Positions 6,878 to 13,241 of a stretch of DNA of 13,990 nucleotides are shown here, piece by piece. The stretch is from Planctomycetota bacterium (GTDB lineage Bacteria; Planctomycetota; Phycisphaerae; Tepidisphaerales; Tepidisphaeraceae): assembly GCA_029777755.1 (NCBI GenBank), contig JAKORQ010000204.1:1-13990 (forward strand), written 5' to 3'. The translations under genes and the position numbers were made by a program. Under the pieces are notes generated by a model that was not told the origin of the DNA, ran no database searches, and worked only from the letters and a program-made list of their open reading frames with translations. Within the stretch, counting starts at the first letter, position 1; each line of letters begins with the position of its first letter.

Positions 6878-7111
6878 ATGATCGAAGCACTCAAGAGCGA
6901 TGAGATTGTTCGCAAGGTGGGCGGCCGGTTCAAACTCACCGCCCTCATACAGCGCCGCATGCTCGAGATCATGGAGGGCGCCCGCCCCCTGGTCGAGCGT
7001 CGCGAGCACATGACTGACCTGGAGGTGGTGATCGAGGAGATCCTGCAGGACAAGATCGCCATCGACTTTGAGTCGTCTGGTATCGAGCCGGCTGAGCCGC
7101 CCACTGAGTAG
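6878..7111 (+). CDS. rpoZ: DNA-directed RNA polymerase subunit omega
   Basis: A 77-residue protein directly downstream of gmk. The omega pattern is seen: a short N-terminal helix (EALKSDEIVRKVGGRFKL), the TALIQRRMLEIMEGARPLV helix corresponding to the conserved VxxAxxRArqL of omega, and a C-terminal EVVIEEILQDKI helix followed by an acidic Pro/Glu tail. Omega binds the beta-prime C-terminus and helps assemble RNA polymerase. Sequence identity to textbook omegas is modest, so the gmk-rpoZ-coaC order is an important part of the call. AGGAAAG lies 4 nt before the ATG, which probably gives tight coupling with gmk. coaC follows after 8 nt. Confidence 0.85.
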   Translation: MIEALKSDEIVRKVGGRFKLTALIQRRMLEIMEGARPLVERREHMTDLEVVIEEILQDKIAIDFESSGIEPAEPPTE

Positions 7112-7119
7112 ATGACAAG

Positions 7120-7689
7120 ATGAGCGATCGGGCAGCATTCAGGGATGCCGAGATTCTGGTCGGGGTCTGTGGCGGAATCGCCGCCTATAAGGTCGCCGAC
7201 CTGGTCTCCAAGCTCGTGCAGGCCGGGGCCCGCGTCACTGTCTGCATGACCGAGAACGCTCAACGCTTTGTCGGGACAACCACCTTCCAGGCGCTGAGTC
7301 ATCGCCCTGTGCATACCACCATGTGGCAGGCACAGGGTGATATGGTTATGGACCATCTCCAGCTAAGCGAGATGGCCGACCTGCTGCTTATCGCCCCGGC
7401 GACCGCCAACATCATTGCCAAGGCAGCCTGCGGGATATGCGATGACCTGGTCTCCACGATGATCTGTGCCAGCGCCTGCCCCGTGGTATTTGCCCCGGCC
7501 ATGAACACGCGAATGTGGGAGAACCCCATCACCCAAGGAAATGTCGCGAAGCTCAAGGATGCCGGCCATCGCTTCATTGGGCCTGAGGCTGGCTTTCTCG
7601 CTGAGCGAACCGTCGGCATGGGCCGCATGGCCGAGCCAGAGACTATCCTGACACAACTCGCCGCCATTCTCCGCGAGAAAATGGCATGA
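7120..7689 (+). CDS. coaC: Phosphopantothenoylcysteine decarboxylase (CoaC, monofunctional), with an atypical clamp
   Basis: An FMN-dependent decarboxylase of 4'-phosphopantothenoylcysteine in coenzyme A synthesis. The 189-residue protein is a complete HFCD flavoprotein domain: GVCGGIAAYK (15-24), catalytic His79 (MDHLQLS), flavin/substrate loop APATAN (92-97), and PAMNTRMW (126-133) matching PxMNxxMW. The clamp reads AERTVGMGRMAEP (161-173), where canonical members have ACGDxGxGRM; the usual Cys is Glu162 and no Cys occurs after residue 120. Cys104 and Cys107 (ACGICDD) occupy positions usually held by non-Cys residues. In most bacteria CoaC is fused to CoaB; here the coaB start overlaps the coaC stop by ATGA, indicating coupled translation. 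The EpiD-type peptide decarboxylases are the main alternative, but the adjacent coaB favours CoaC. Confidence 0.88.
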   Translation: MSDRAAFRDAEILVGVCGGIAAYKVADLVSKLVQAGARVTVCMTENAQRFVGTTTFQALSHRPVHTTMWQAQGDMVMDHLQLSEMADLLLIAPATANIIAKAACGICDDLVSTMICASACPVVFAPAMNTRMWENPITQGNVAKLKDAGHRFIGPEAGFLAERTVGMGRMAEPETILTQLAAILREKMA

Positions 7690-8321
7690 CCTCCCCCGCA
7701 CCATTCCGGAAACCGTTGAGACTGCTAATAACCGCCGGCCCCACCCGCGAGCCGATCGATGCCGTTCGCTTCATCTCCAATCGCTCCAGCGGCCAGATGG
7801 GATCTGCGTTGATCTCAGCGGGCATCGAGGCTGGCCACAAGGTTACCGCCATCCTCGGGCCAGTATCCATACCTGTTGCCCCTGAGGCCCGCCGGATCGA
7901 TGTGGAGACGACCCGGCAGATGTATGAAGCGGTCATGCGGGAGCTTCCTGGCCATGATGTGCTGATCATGGCCGCCGCCGTGGCCGACTATCGCCCAACA
8001 AAGGTCGCCACTGACAAGCTGGCGCGTGAGAAGTCCCTCACCCTCGAGCTGGAGGCGACCGAGGACATCGTGGCATCGGCGGCCGCGGCAAAGCGACCCG
8101 ATCAGCGGATAGTTGGTTTCTCCCTGGAACAGGAAGGCAGCATCGACCGCGCCCGCGCCAAGCTCCAGCGAAAGAAGCTGGACATAATTATCTTTAACCC
8201 CCTGCGCACCATGGATGCGGGAAGCATTCAGGCGACCATCCTCTATGCCGACGGCCGGGAAATCCCCTTTCCCGAATGCCCCAAGCCTGAGTTCGCCCGC
8301 CGCGTGATCGACCTTCTCTAG
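7686..8321 (+). CDS. coaB: Phosphopantothenate-cysteine ligase (CoaB, monofunctional)
   Basis: Joins cysteine to 4'-phosphopantothenate using a nucleotide (usually CTP in bacteria), the step before CoaC. The 211-residue protein matches the CoaB half of bifunctional Dfp: ITAGPTREPIDAVRFISNRS (15-34) followed by SGQMG, AAAVADYRP (96-104), lysines in DKLAREK (110-116), GFSLE (144-148) and a late Asn171 in IIFNPL. The stretch LELEATEDIV (120-129) lacks the Asn found in the E. coli KNPDIL-type motif, though this position varies across bacteria. Its ATG overlaps the coaC TGA, so translation is coupled and the two proteins probably work in one complex, as the fused form does. It is the last housekeeping gene of the run; the next gene starts 100 nt downstream with its own promoter candidate. 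Confidence 0.92.
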   Translation: MTSPAPFRKPLRLLITAGPTREPIDAVRFISNRSSGQMGSALISAGIEAGHKVTAILGPVSIPVAPEARRIDVETTRQMYEAVMRELPGHDVLIMAAAVADYRPTKVATDKLAREKSLTLELEATEDIVASAAAAKRPDQRIVGFSLEQEGSIDRARAKLQRKKLDIIIFNPLRTMDAGSIQATILYADGREIPFPECPKPEFARRVIDLL

Positions 8322-8379
8322 ACGCGCCGCTTTTCCTTGACGAGGCAACTCAAAACCCCAGATTTTTGCTTTCCTGCGC

Positions 8380-8408
8380 TTGCGTCCGCTTATGATGCCG
8401 GTCATAAT
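8380..8408 (+). promoter_or_regulatory. Candidate promoter of the GntR/LacI regulator gene
   Basis: TTGCGT (8380-8385), a 17-nt spacer, then CATAAT (8403-8408). The predicted start of transcription (about 8415) is only some 7 nt before the ATG at 8422, so the message would be nearly leaderless. This agrees with the lack of a Shine-Dalgarno sequence. The -10 box overlaps the palindrome at 8404-8419. Confidence 0.4.
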
Positions 8409-8419
8409 ACCGGTATTAT
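8404..8419. promoter_or_regulatory. Perfect 16-bp palindrome, probable operator of the adjacent regulator
   Basis: ATAATACCGGTATTAT is identical to its reverse complement. It overlaps the candidate -10 box and transcription start and ends 2 nt before the ATG at 8422. An even, AT-flanked CCGG-centred palindrome is what a dimeric winged-helix (GntR) reader would bind, and the position would block initiation. A related CCGGT motif lies just upstream (8398-8402). I saw no second full copy in the window. Confidence 0.6.
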
Positions 8420-8421
8420 CC

Positions 8422-9549
8422 ATGGGAGCAGGCCGCAAAACATCGACCGTCTATGACGATCTGCTTGAGCAGATCCGCCGGGACATCGCATCCGGATCGC
8501 TCACTCCCGGATCGCTTATCGGGTCCGAGCGGGAACTGGTGCGGCAATGGGGGATCAGCCGCGTTTCCGTCCGTCGAGCCATCGATGTGCTCATCCATGA
8601 GGGCTTGGTGGAGCGCCGCTCCGGCAAGGGGCTCTACGTCCGCCCTGCCAACCGGAGTATGAGCGTTGTCCAGGTGGTGGTACCCAACATTGCCTTCGAC
8701 CAGTGCGTGCAGATCGTGCGCGGGGCACAGGCCGTCGGCATGGATCGCGGCGTCCAGGTCCAGGTCTACGATGCCCACAGCAATCTGGAATGGGACCTGG
8801 AGATTCTCCGCAACCTGCCCGATACAAACATGGCCGGGGCGATCATCGTCTCGCTTCACCATGCCAGTTTCACCGATGCAATCTATGACCTGAAACGGCG
8901 CGGCTACCCATTTGTCCTCGTGGACGAGCGTTCGCAACACATCGATGTCCCATCGGTAGTGGCAGACAACTACGGAGGCGGATACGCAGTTGGCCGGGAG
9001 CTGCTGGCTGCCGGCCATCGCCGCATCGGGTTCATCGGCAGGCTGGCAGCCCACACGGTGGCAGACCGAATGAACGGCCTGCGCGACGCCATGAACGACG
9101 CGGGAGCTCCCTTCAATCGCTCCCTCGTCGTCGACCTCGATATGACGCTTGAGGGTGACTGGCCAAGCGCCATCGGCGATGCCACACGTGCCCTTCTCAA
9201 CCGCCAGGACCGAGCGACCGCCATCTTCTACAGCGACGACCAGACGGCCATGCACGCCTACCCGGCGATCCGCGAGATGGGCCTGAGGGTACCTGATGAC
9301 GTGAGCGTCGTTGGATTCGACGACAATCCGCTTTGCCAGTACATCGACCCTCCGCTTACGACAGTCCGACAGCCGTCGGGCCAGATGGGGCGCATAGCCA
9401 TGGAGATGCTGCTGAAACGCATCGCCCACCCACGAGATCCAATCGAGAGCAAGATCATGCCGGTAGAGATCGTGCCGCGGGCATCAGTCTCAAGGGCAGC
9501 AGCTACATCAACTGACAATGCTGGTCCGGCATGTGTCGGACACGAATGA
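8422..9549 (+). CDS. GntR-type DNA-binding domain fused to LacI-type sugar sensor (AraR-like regulator)
   Basis: A 375-residue cytoplasmic transcription factor. Residues about 9-77 are a GntR winged helix, with VYDDLLEQIRRDIASGSLTP, ERELVRQWGISRVSVRRAI and GLVERRSGKGLYV. Residues about 83-360 are a LacI/GalR periplasmic-binding-protein-like sensor, with LLAAGHRRIGFIG, the DDQTAMHAYPAIREMGLRVP helix and DVSVVGFDDNPLCQYIDPPL followed by TTVRQP. This architecture is that of AraR of Bacillus and of many planctomycete and lentisphaeral sugar regulators; the effector is probably a mono- or oligosaccharide. The frame stays open upstream to 8380, but those codons would translate the promoter and palindrome, so I start at ATG 8422. 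The PEP-CTERM gene begins 21 nt after its stop, which suggests the regulator controls itself and the genes behind it. Confidence 0.9.
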   Translation: MGAGRKTSTVYDDLLEQIRRDIASGSLTPGSLIGSERELVRQWGISRVSVRRAIDVLIHEGLVERRSGKGLYVRPANRSMSVVQVVVPNIAFDQCVQIVRGAQAVGMDRGVQVQVYDAHSNLEWDLEILRNLPDTNMAGAIIVSLHHASFTDAIYDLKRRGYPFVLVDERSQHIDVPSVVADNYGGGYAVGRELLAAGHRRIGFIGRLAAHTVADRMNGLRDAMNDAGAPFNRSLVVDLDMTLEGDWPSAIGDATRALLNRQDRATAIFYSDDQTAMHAYPAIREMGLRVPDDVSVVGFDDNPLCQYIDPPLTTVRQPSGQMGRIAMEMLLKRIAHPRDPIESKIMPVEIVPRASVSRAAATSTDNAGPACVGHE

Positions 9550-9570
9550 CAAAGGAAGAGGAGGCACCAC

Positions 9571-10302
9571 ATGTACACTGTTTCTCAGCGTAAGGTATTT
9601 TTCTTGGCTGCGGGCCTGGTGGCCGCAGCCATATCGTCGAGCACACAGGCGGCCGTGCTCACCGGCAGCTACGACGCCAACCCCGGCACCTCATTCAACC
9701 TGACTGACCTGGGCAGCAGCGACTGGGCGATCTTCGCATCGGCCGACGGAAGCCACACCAACAGCAAGGCCGGCGGATCAGCCATCAGCAATGCCGTTGT
9801 CGTCGGTGGCGGCACGGGACGAACCGTTGGCGGACCAGGGGTAACCTACAGCTTCTCCGACGGCACCAATCCTGTGTCGGGAAGCATCTCGCCTGTCGGC
9901 TTTGCCAATGACCTGTTCCACACCGCGGGCGCCGGCTTCCAGTTCCAGGTGACCAATCCCACCACCAGCACCATGACCGTGAACGTCTTCGTGAGCGGCT
10001 ATGAGACTGGTAACAACACTTTCACGGCGAGCCGTCCCGGCGCCGATGACTACGTCCAGACCTCCAGTTCCTACGCCAGCAACCCGGCCAAGCCGATCCG
10101 CGTGTACACGCTGCAGTTCACGCCTGATGCGGTTGACGGAGTCAGTAACGTACTCACCGTCCGGTACGAAATGACCGGCATTCTCGATCACGGCAATGGC
10201 CACGTGCTGCTCTCGGCCGTGACAGCGTATGTGCCGGAGCCTGCCACCATGGCAATAGTGGGCATGGGAGGCATGTTGCTGCTCCGCCGCAAGCGTGCCT
10301 GA
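9571..10302 (+). CDS. Secreted PEP-CTERM sorting-domain protein
   Basis: A 243-residue exported protein. Residues 1-27 form a signal peptide (basic RK, hydrophobic core, TQA cleavage region). The C-terminus has the complete PEP-CTERM tripartite signal: VPEPATM (221-227), a short hydrophobic helix and RRKRA at the end. This signal is recognised by an exosortase, which cleaves and attaches the protein at the cell surface; no exosortase gene is in the window. The middle (about 30-215) is Ser/Thr/Gly/Asn-rich, probably beta-sandwich, and I recognise no enzyme domain. The start has an excellent GAGGAGG about 7 nt upstream. It follows the regulator by 21 nt and precedes a hairpin and the pseudopilin gene. 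It may bind carbohydrate or anchor the cassette proteins; this is inference. Confidence 0.88.
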   Translation: MYTVSQRKVFFLAAGLVAAAISSSTQAAVLTGSYDANPGTSFNLTDLGSSDWAIFASADGSHTNSKAGGSAISNAVVVGGGTGRTVGGPGVTYSFSDGTNPVSGSISPVGFANDLFHTAGAGFQFQVTNPTTSTMTVNVFVSGYETGNNTFTASRPGADDYVQTSSSYASNPAKPIRVYTLQFTPDAVDGVSNVLTVRYEMTGILDHGNGHVLLSAVTAYVPEPATMAIVGMGGMLLLRRKRA

Positions 10303-10326
10303 TCTTTGGGGGGAAATACCCGGACC

Positions 10327-10353
10327 GCCGGCATCCCCACATGGGATGCCGGC
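10327..10353 (+). terminator. Perfect 11-bp hairpin between PEP-CTERM and pseudopilin genes
   Basis: GCCGGCATCCC, loop CACAT, GGGATGCCGGC: a perfect, GC-rich stem 24 nt after the PEP-CTERM stop and 24 nt before the next start. Only two T residues follow, so it may act as a partial terminator or a 3'-end stabiliser. Either would raise expression of the PEP-CTERM gene relative to the downstream genes. Confidence 0.55.
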
Positions 10354-10377
10354 TTCCAGCAAATACCAGGAGACATC

Positions 10378-11163
10378 ATGGTACAAGCGTCTTACATGCG
10401 CCGAGCCTTTACGCTGGTGGAGCTGTTGGTCGTGATCGGGATAATTGCGTTGCTCATCAGCATTCTGCTGCCATCACTATCGGCAGCCAGGCAGCGGGCG
10501 CTTCAGGTGAACTGCATGAGCAACCTGCGCCAGCTTGGCACGATGATCCAGATCTACGCCAACGAGAATCGCGACCACGTCCCGTTGGGGTATGGCTATG
10601 GCCAGCCTCACTCCGGATACATCATCAACAGCGGGCATCGATTCCTGATCCTCGGCCGGCTGTACAAGGCGGGCGTGCTGCAATCTCCACAGGCCTTCTT
10701 CTGCCCCAGCCCGATCGATGAGCGATTCATGTTCAATACCGCGTCGAACCCGTGGCCGCCTCCGGACACCGGCCAGATTATCCGCGCCGGCTATACCGTC
10801 CGTCCCACCATCGCGTGGGGCTGGAACAATGACACCATGCCGGGTGCAGAGCCGATGACGTGGGCTCCCATGACGAAGCTCACCAAGCTACAGATCGACA
10901 AGGCGAGGCAGGGACGCAACGCCGCAATCATCGCCGATATCGTGGGCATCCCTGCATCTTCGCCGGATTTCACGACTGTCCACCATCGCGGATTGAACGT
11001 GCTGTACGGGGACTATGCCGTGCGCACCATCGACAGGAAGCACTACGAGGCCACGCAGAGACTCATCCAGACAAGCCCGACCCAGGGCAGCCCCAAGCCG
11101 CTCTACCTGGATGAAGACAATCCCGATAGCAACGCCCTTTGGAACATCTTCGACCGACAGTAA
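10378..11163 (+). CDS. Prepilin-type N-terminal cleavage/methylation domain protein (planctomycete pseudopilin)
   Basis: A 261-residue protein with a class III (prepilin) signal: basic leader ending MRRA, then FTLVELLVVIGIIALLISIL, with Glu15 at +5 of the mature protein. The residue at -1 is Ala10, not the usual Gly. A long N-terminal helix is followed by CMSNLRQLGTMIQIYANEN, the sequence typical of the large planctomycete pseudopilin families. Near the C-terminus HHRGLNVLYGDYAV (202-215) corresponds to the H-x(8-9)-DG motif, with DY in place of DG. Cleavage and methylation would be by prepilin peptidase, and the product would sit in the inner membrane or a type II secretion/pilus-like fibre. 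The start at 10378 has AGGAG 5 nt upstream; an open frame beginning at 10306 would run through the hairpin. GH5 follows after 17 nt. The precise role is unknown. Confidence 0.85.
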   Translation: MVQASYMRRAFTLVELLVVIGIIALLISILLPSLSAARQRALQVNCMSNLRQLGTMIQIYANENRDHVPLGYGYGQPHSGYIINSGHRFLILGRLYKAGVLQSPQAFFCPSPIDERFMFNTASNPWPPPDTGQIIRAGYTVRPTIAWGWNNDTMPGAEPMTWAPMTKLTKLQIDKARQGRNAAIIADIVGIPASSPDFTTVHHRGLNVLYGDYAVRTIDRKHYEATQRLIQTSPTQGSPKPLYLDEDNPDSNALWNIFDRQ

Positions 11164-11180
11164 GGATGGAGTGATCAACG

Positions 11181-12248
11181 ATGATCGGAAGACTTCTGCT
11201 TTTCAGCCTACTCAATGCGCTATTGGTTTGCGTGGCCGGCGAGACGATCTCGGCCGCCCCTCCCGAGCTGCGCGTGGAGGGCAATCGCATCGTCGACACC
11301 TCCGGCAAGGAAGTCTGGCTCCAGGGCATCAATTCGCCCAGCCTGTCCTTGTCGTTCCAGGGAGATCACCTGCTGGAATCGGTGGATGCGATCCTCGACT
11401 GGAATGCCAATCTTGTACGCTTGCCCCTGAACCAGGCCATGTGGTTCGGCAAGGCCAGGGGGCAGACTGATGATGGCGCCTCCTACCGGGAGCTTGTCAG
11501 GCAGGTGGTGCAGAAGTGCTCCGACCGGCAGGCATACGTCATCCTCGACCTGCACTGGTCGTCAGCCGGCAAGTGGGAGAACAGGCCGAACCAGTACAAC
11601 ATGCCTGATCCTCTCAGTGAGCAGTTCTGGATCGATATTGCCACCACTTACGCCAACCACCCGGCCGTTCTCTTCGACCTTTACAACGAACCGAAGGATG
11701 TCTCGTGGGATGTGTGGAAGAACGGCGGCGAAATCGTCGAGGGCAACAATGGCGAATACCAGTACCGAACCTGCGGCATGCAGGAACTGATCAACACCAT
11801 CCGCCGGACGGGTGCGAAAAACATCATCATCGTCGGCGGGCTTGACTGGGGATATGACCTTTCCGGCGTCCTGGAAGGCTATGCCCTATCCGATCCTTCC
11901 GGCAACGGCATCGCCTACAGCACCCACATCTACGAATGGAAGAAGGACTGGACAGCGAAAGTACTGGCCATCGCGGAGAAGTACCCAGTGGTGGTCGGCG
12001 AGGTGGGAGCTGACCCTCGGCACATGGAGGTTCACAAGGCACACGGGCCGGAGGAGTGGTACACCTGGGCGCCCGACATGCTTGGGATCATCCAGAAACA
12101 TCGCCTGCACTGGGCGGCGTGGTCGATGCATGTGGATGCCACGCCGCGTATCGTCTCCGACTGGAATTTCACCCCGACCTACTTCTGGGGATCGTTCGTC
12201 CGAGCCGCCCTGGCCGGGGCGAAGTTTGAGCCAGCGGCGTTGCGATAG
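11181..12248 (+). CDS. Secreted glycoside hydrolase family 5 (cellulase-like) enzyme
   Basis: A 355-residue enzyme with an N-terminal signal peptide (MIGRLLLFSLLNALLVCVAG, cleavage near residues 25-26) and a single GH5 (beta/alpha)8 catalytic domain. The acid/base is Glu170 in FDLYNEPKD and the nucleophile Glu274 in VVVGEVGAD. Further active-site residues are Arg80 (NLVRLPLN), His125 (LDLHWS), His249/Tyr251 (STHIYEW) and Trp314 (WAAWSM). GH5 enzymes cut beta-1,4-linked glucans, mannans and related polymers with retention; the substrate cannot be fixed from these motifs. No carbohydrate-binding module or PEP-CTERM tail is present, so it may be free in the periplasm or outside. GGAG lies 9 nt before the ATG and 4 nt after the pseudopilin stop. 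It is the last cassette gene before a strong terminator. Confidence 0.92.
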   Translation: MIGRLLLFSLLNALLVCVAGETISAAPPELRVEGNRIVDTSGKEVWLQGINSPSLSLSFQGDHLLESVDAILDWNANLVRLPLNQAMWFGKARGQTDDGASYRELVRQVVQKCSDRQAYVILDLHWSSAGKWENRPNQYNMPDPLSEQFWIDIATTYANHPAVLFDLYNEPKDVSWDVWKNGGEIVEGNNGEYQYRTCGMQELINTIRRTGAKNIIIVGGLDWGYDLSGVLEGYALSDPSGNGIAYSTHIYEWKKDWTAKVLAIAEKYPVVVGEVGADPRHMEVHKAHGPEEWYTWAPDMLGIIQKHRLHWAAWSMHVDATPRIVSDWNFTPTYFWGSFVRAALAGAKFEPAALR

Positions 12249-12259
12249 CCCTACAATGC

Positions 12260-12300
12260 AGCGAGGCAGCTGCACCCACATAGCTGCCTCGCTCGTTTTT
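12260..12300 (+). terminator. Intrinsic terminator after the GH5 gene
   Basis: A perfect 12-bp stem, AGCGAGGCAGCT with AGCTGCCTCGCT, loop of 10 nt, followed by CG and five T residues. It begins 11 nt after the GH5 stop and lies between convergent genes. The T-run is on the plus strand, so it ends the cassette transcript; on the minus strand no T-run follows. Confidence 0.9.
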
Positions 12301-12315
12301 GGGGATATTGCGCCG

Positions 12316-13101
12316 CTATGCCGACGCGAACTTCGCCATCACCTCGTTGAACGATGCCGGCTCCTCCATCGGCGCCAGATGCCCGGCATTCCTGATCAGG
12401 TAAAAACTCCCCTGCTTGCAGGCGGCTGCCATCTTCTGACCCATCTCAGCGGGAATGATGGCGTCTTGCTCACCAAGGATGATCGCCACGGGCATGGCAA
12501 GGTTCGGCAAATCCGGCGTGCGGTCGGCACGATCGCGCATGGCGAAGCAGGCGTTGGCAATGGTGGTCGGCGGGCAACCTTCCATAATCTGTGTGAGCTT
12601 CTCAACCAGGTCCGGCCTCGATGTGTACGTCCCAGGGGCGAACATGCGCGGCAACATCTGCTGTGCCACCGGCTTTGAGCCTTCCTTCATGGCCAGCTCG
12701 GCCATTTTCTGTCGCCCTTCCTTCCCCTGCTGCGTGTCGGCTTCCGCCTTCGAGCAGACAATCGCCAGCCCCTTGAGCAGTTCGGGGTGCCTCACCGCCA
12801 GGGAGAAAGCCACGTATCCACCCATGGACAGCCCCGCGAGCGTGCATCGTCCACCGGCAGCGGCCCTGATAAACTCCGCCAGTTCATCGGCCATGGAGTC
12901 GATGGTGAACGCCTCGGTGCTGTGCGAAGCGCCAAACCCCTTCAGGTCCACCGCGATGACGCGAAATCGGTCCGACAGACCGGCAAGCTGCTCGGTCCAG
13001 ATACGGTGATCCAGTGGAAATCCGTGGACAAAGACTATCGGATCCCCCGTGCCCTGCTCCTGGTAACGCCATTGCATGCTACCGATCGTTATACTCTTCA
13101 T
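12316..13101 (-). CDS. Alpha/beta hydrolase
   Basis: A 261-residue single-domain alpha/beta hydrolase without a signal peptide. Visible parts are the oxyanion-loop motif HGFPLDHRIW (26-35), DLKGFGAS (52-59), the nucleophile elbow GLSMGG (90-95, Ser92), acid Asp213 (GEQDAIIP) and His241 (NAGHLAPMEEP). The organisation resembles 3-oxoadipate enol-lactonase/RutD-like and esterase members, but the substrate is unknown. I place the start at ATG 13101, which immediately precedes the first beta strand; a TTG at 13122 would add seven residues, and neither has a Shine-Dalgarno sequence. A promoter candidate puts transcription within a few bases of 13101, so the message may be leaderless. The gene converges on the GH5 terminator and is divergent from the PocR/GAF gene. 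Confidence 0.9.
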   Translation of the reverse strand: MKSITIGSMQWRYQEQGTGDPIVFVHGFPLDHRIWTEQLAGLSDRFRVIAVDLKGFGASHSTEAFTIDSMADELAEFIRAAAGGRCTLAGLSMGGYVAFSLAVRHPELLKGLAIVCSKAEADTQQGKEGRQKMAELAMKEGSKPVAQQMLPRMFAPGTYTSRPDLVEKLTQIMEGCPPTTIANACFAMRDRADRTPDLPNLAMPVAIILGEQDAIIPAEMGQKMAAACKQGSFYLIRNAGHLAPMEEPASFNEVMAKFASA

Positions 13102-13109
13102 GGTGATGC

Positions 13110-13138
13110 AGTTAACTTCCAACTGGTGGTTGCGTCAA
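13110..13138 (-). promoter_or_regulatory. Candidate promoter for the alpha/beta hydrolase gene
   Basis: On the minus strand TTGACG (13133-13138), a 17-nt spacer and TTAACT (13110-13115). The -35 box is near consensus, the -10 box weak. The predicted start falls about 0-3 nt before the ATG at 13101. A short inverted repeat GTTG-CGT-CAAC (13129-13139) covers the -35 box, and another, GGAAG-ACA-CTTCC, lies at 13161-13173. Confidence 0.35.
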
Positions 13139-13241
13139 CATGTAAAGACAGGCTTGGACTGGAAGACACTTCCGATTTGGTCTATATGCACTACAATCCG
13201 GCGATTCTGGGTGGCCACCCGCCTGGTGGCGCTCAGCAGAC

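Noticed and set aside
8416..9429. 337-codon minus-strand open frame opposite the regulator
   Set aside because: The plus-strand GntR/LacI protein is unmistakable; the reverse frame is low in hydrophobic pattern and unrecognisable.
10306..10377. Upstream extension of the pseudopilin
   Set aside because: It would translate through the perfect hairpin, and the ATG at 10378 has its own AGGAG and gives a normal prepilin leader.
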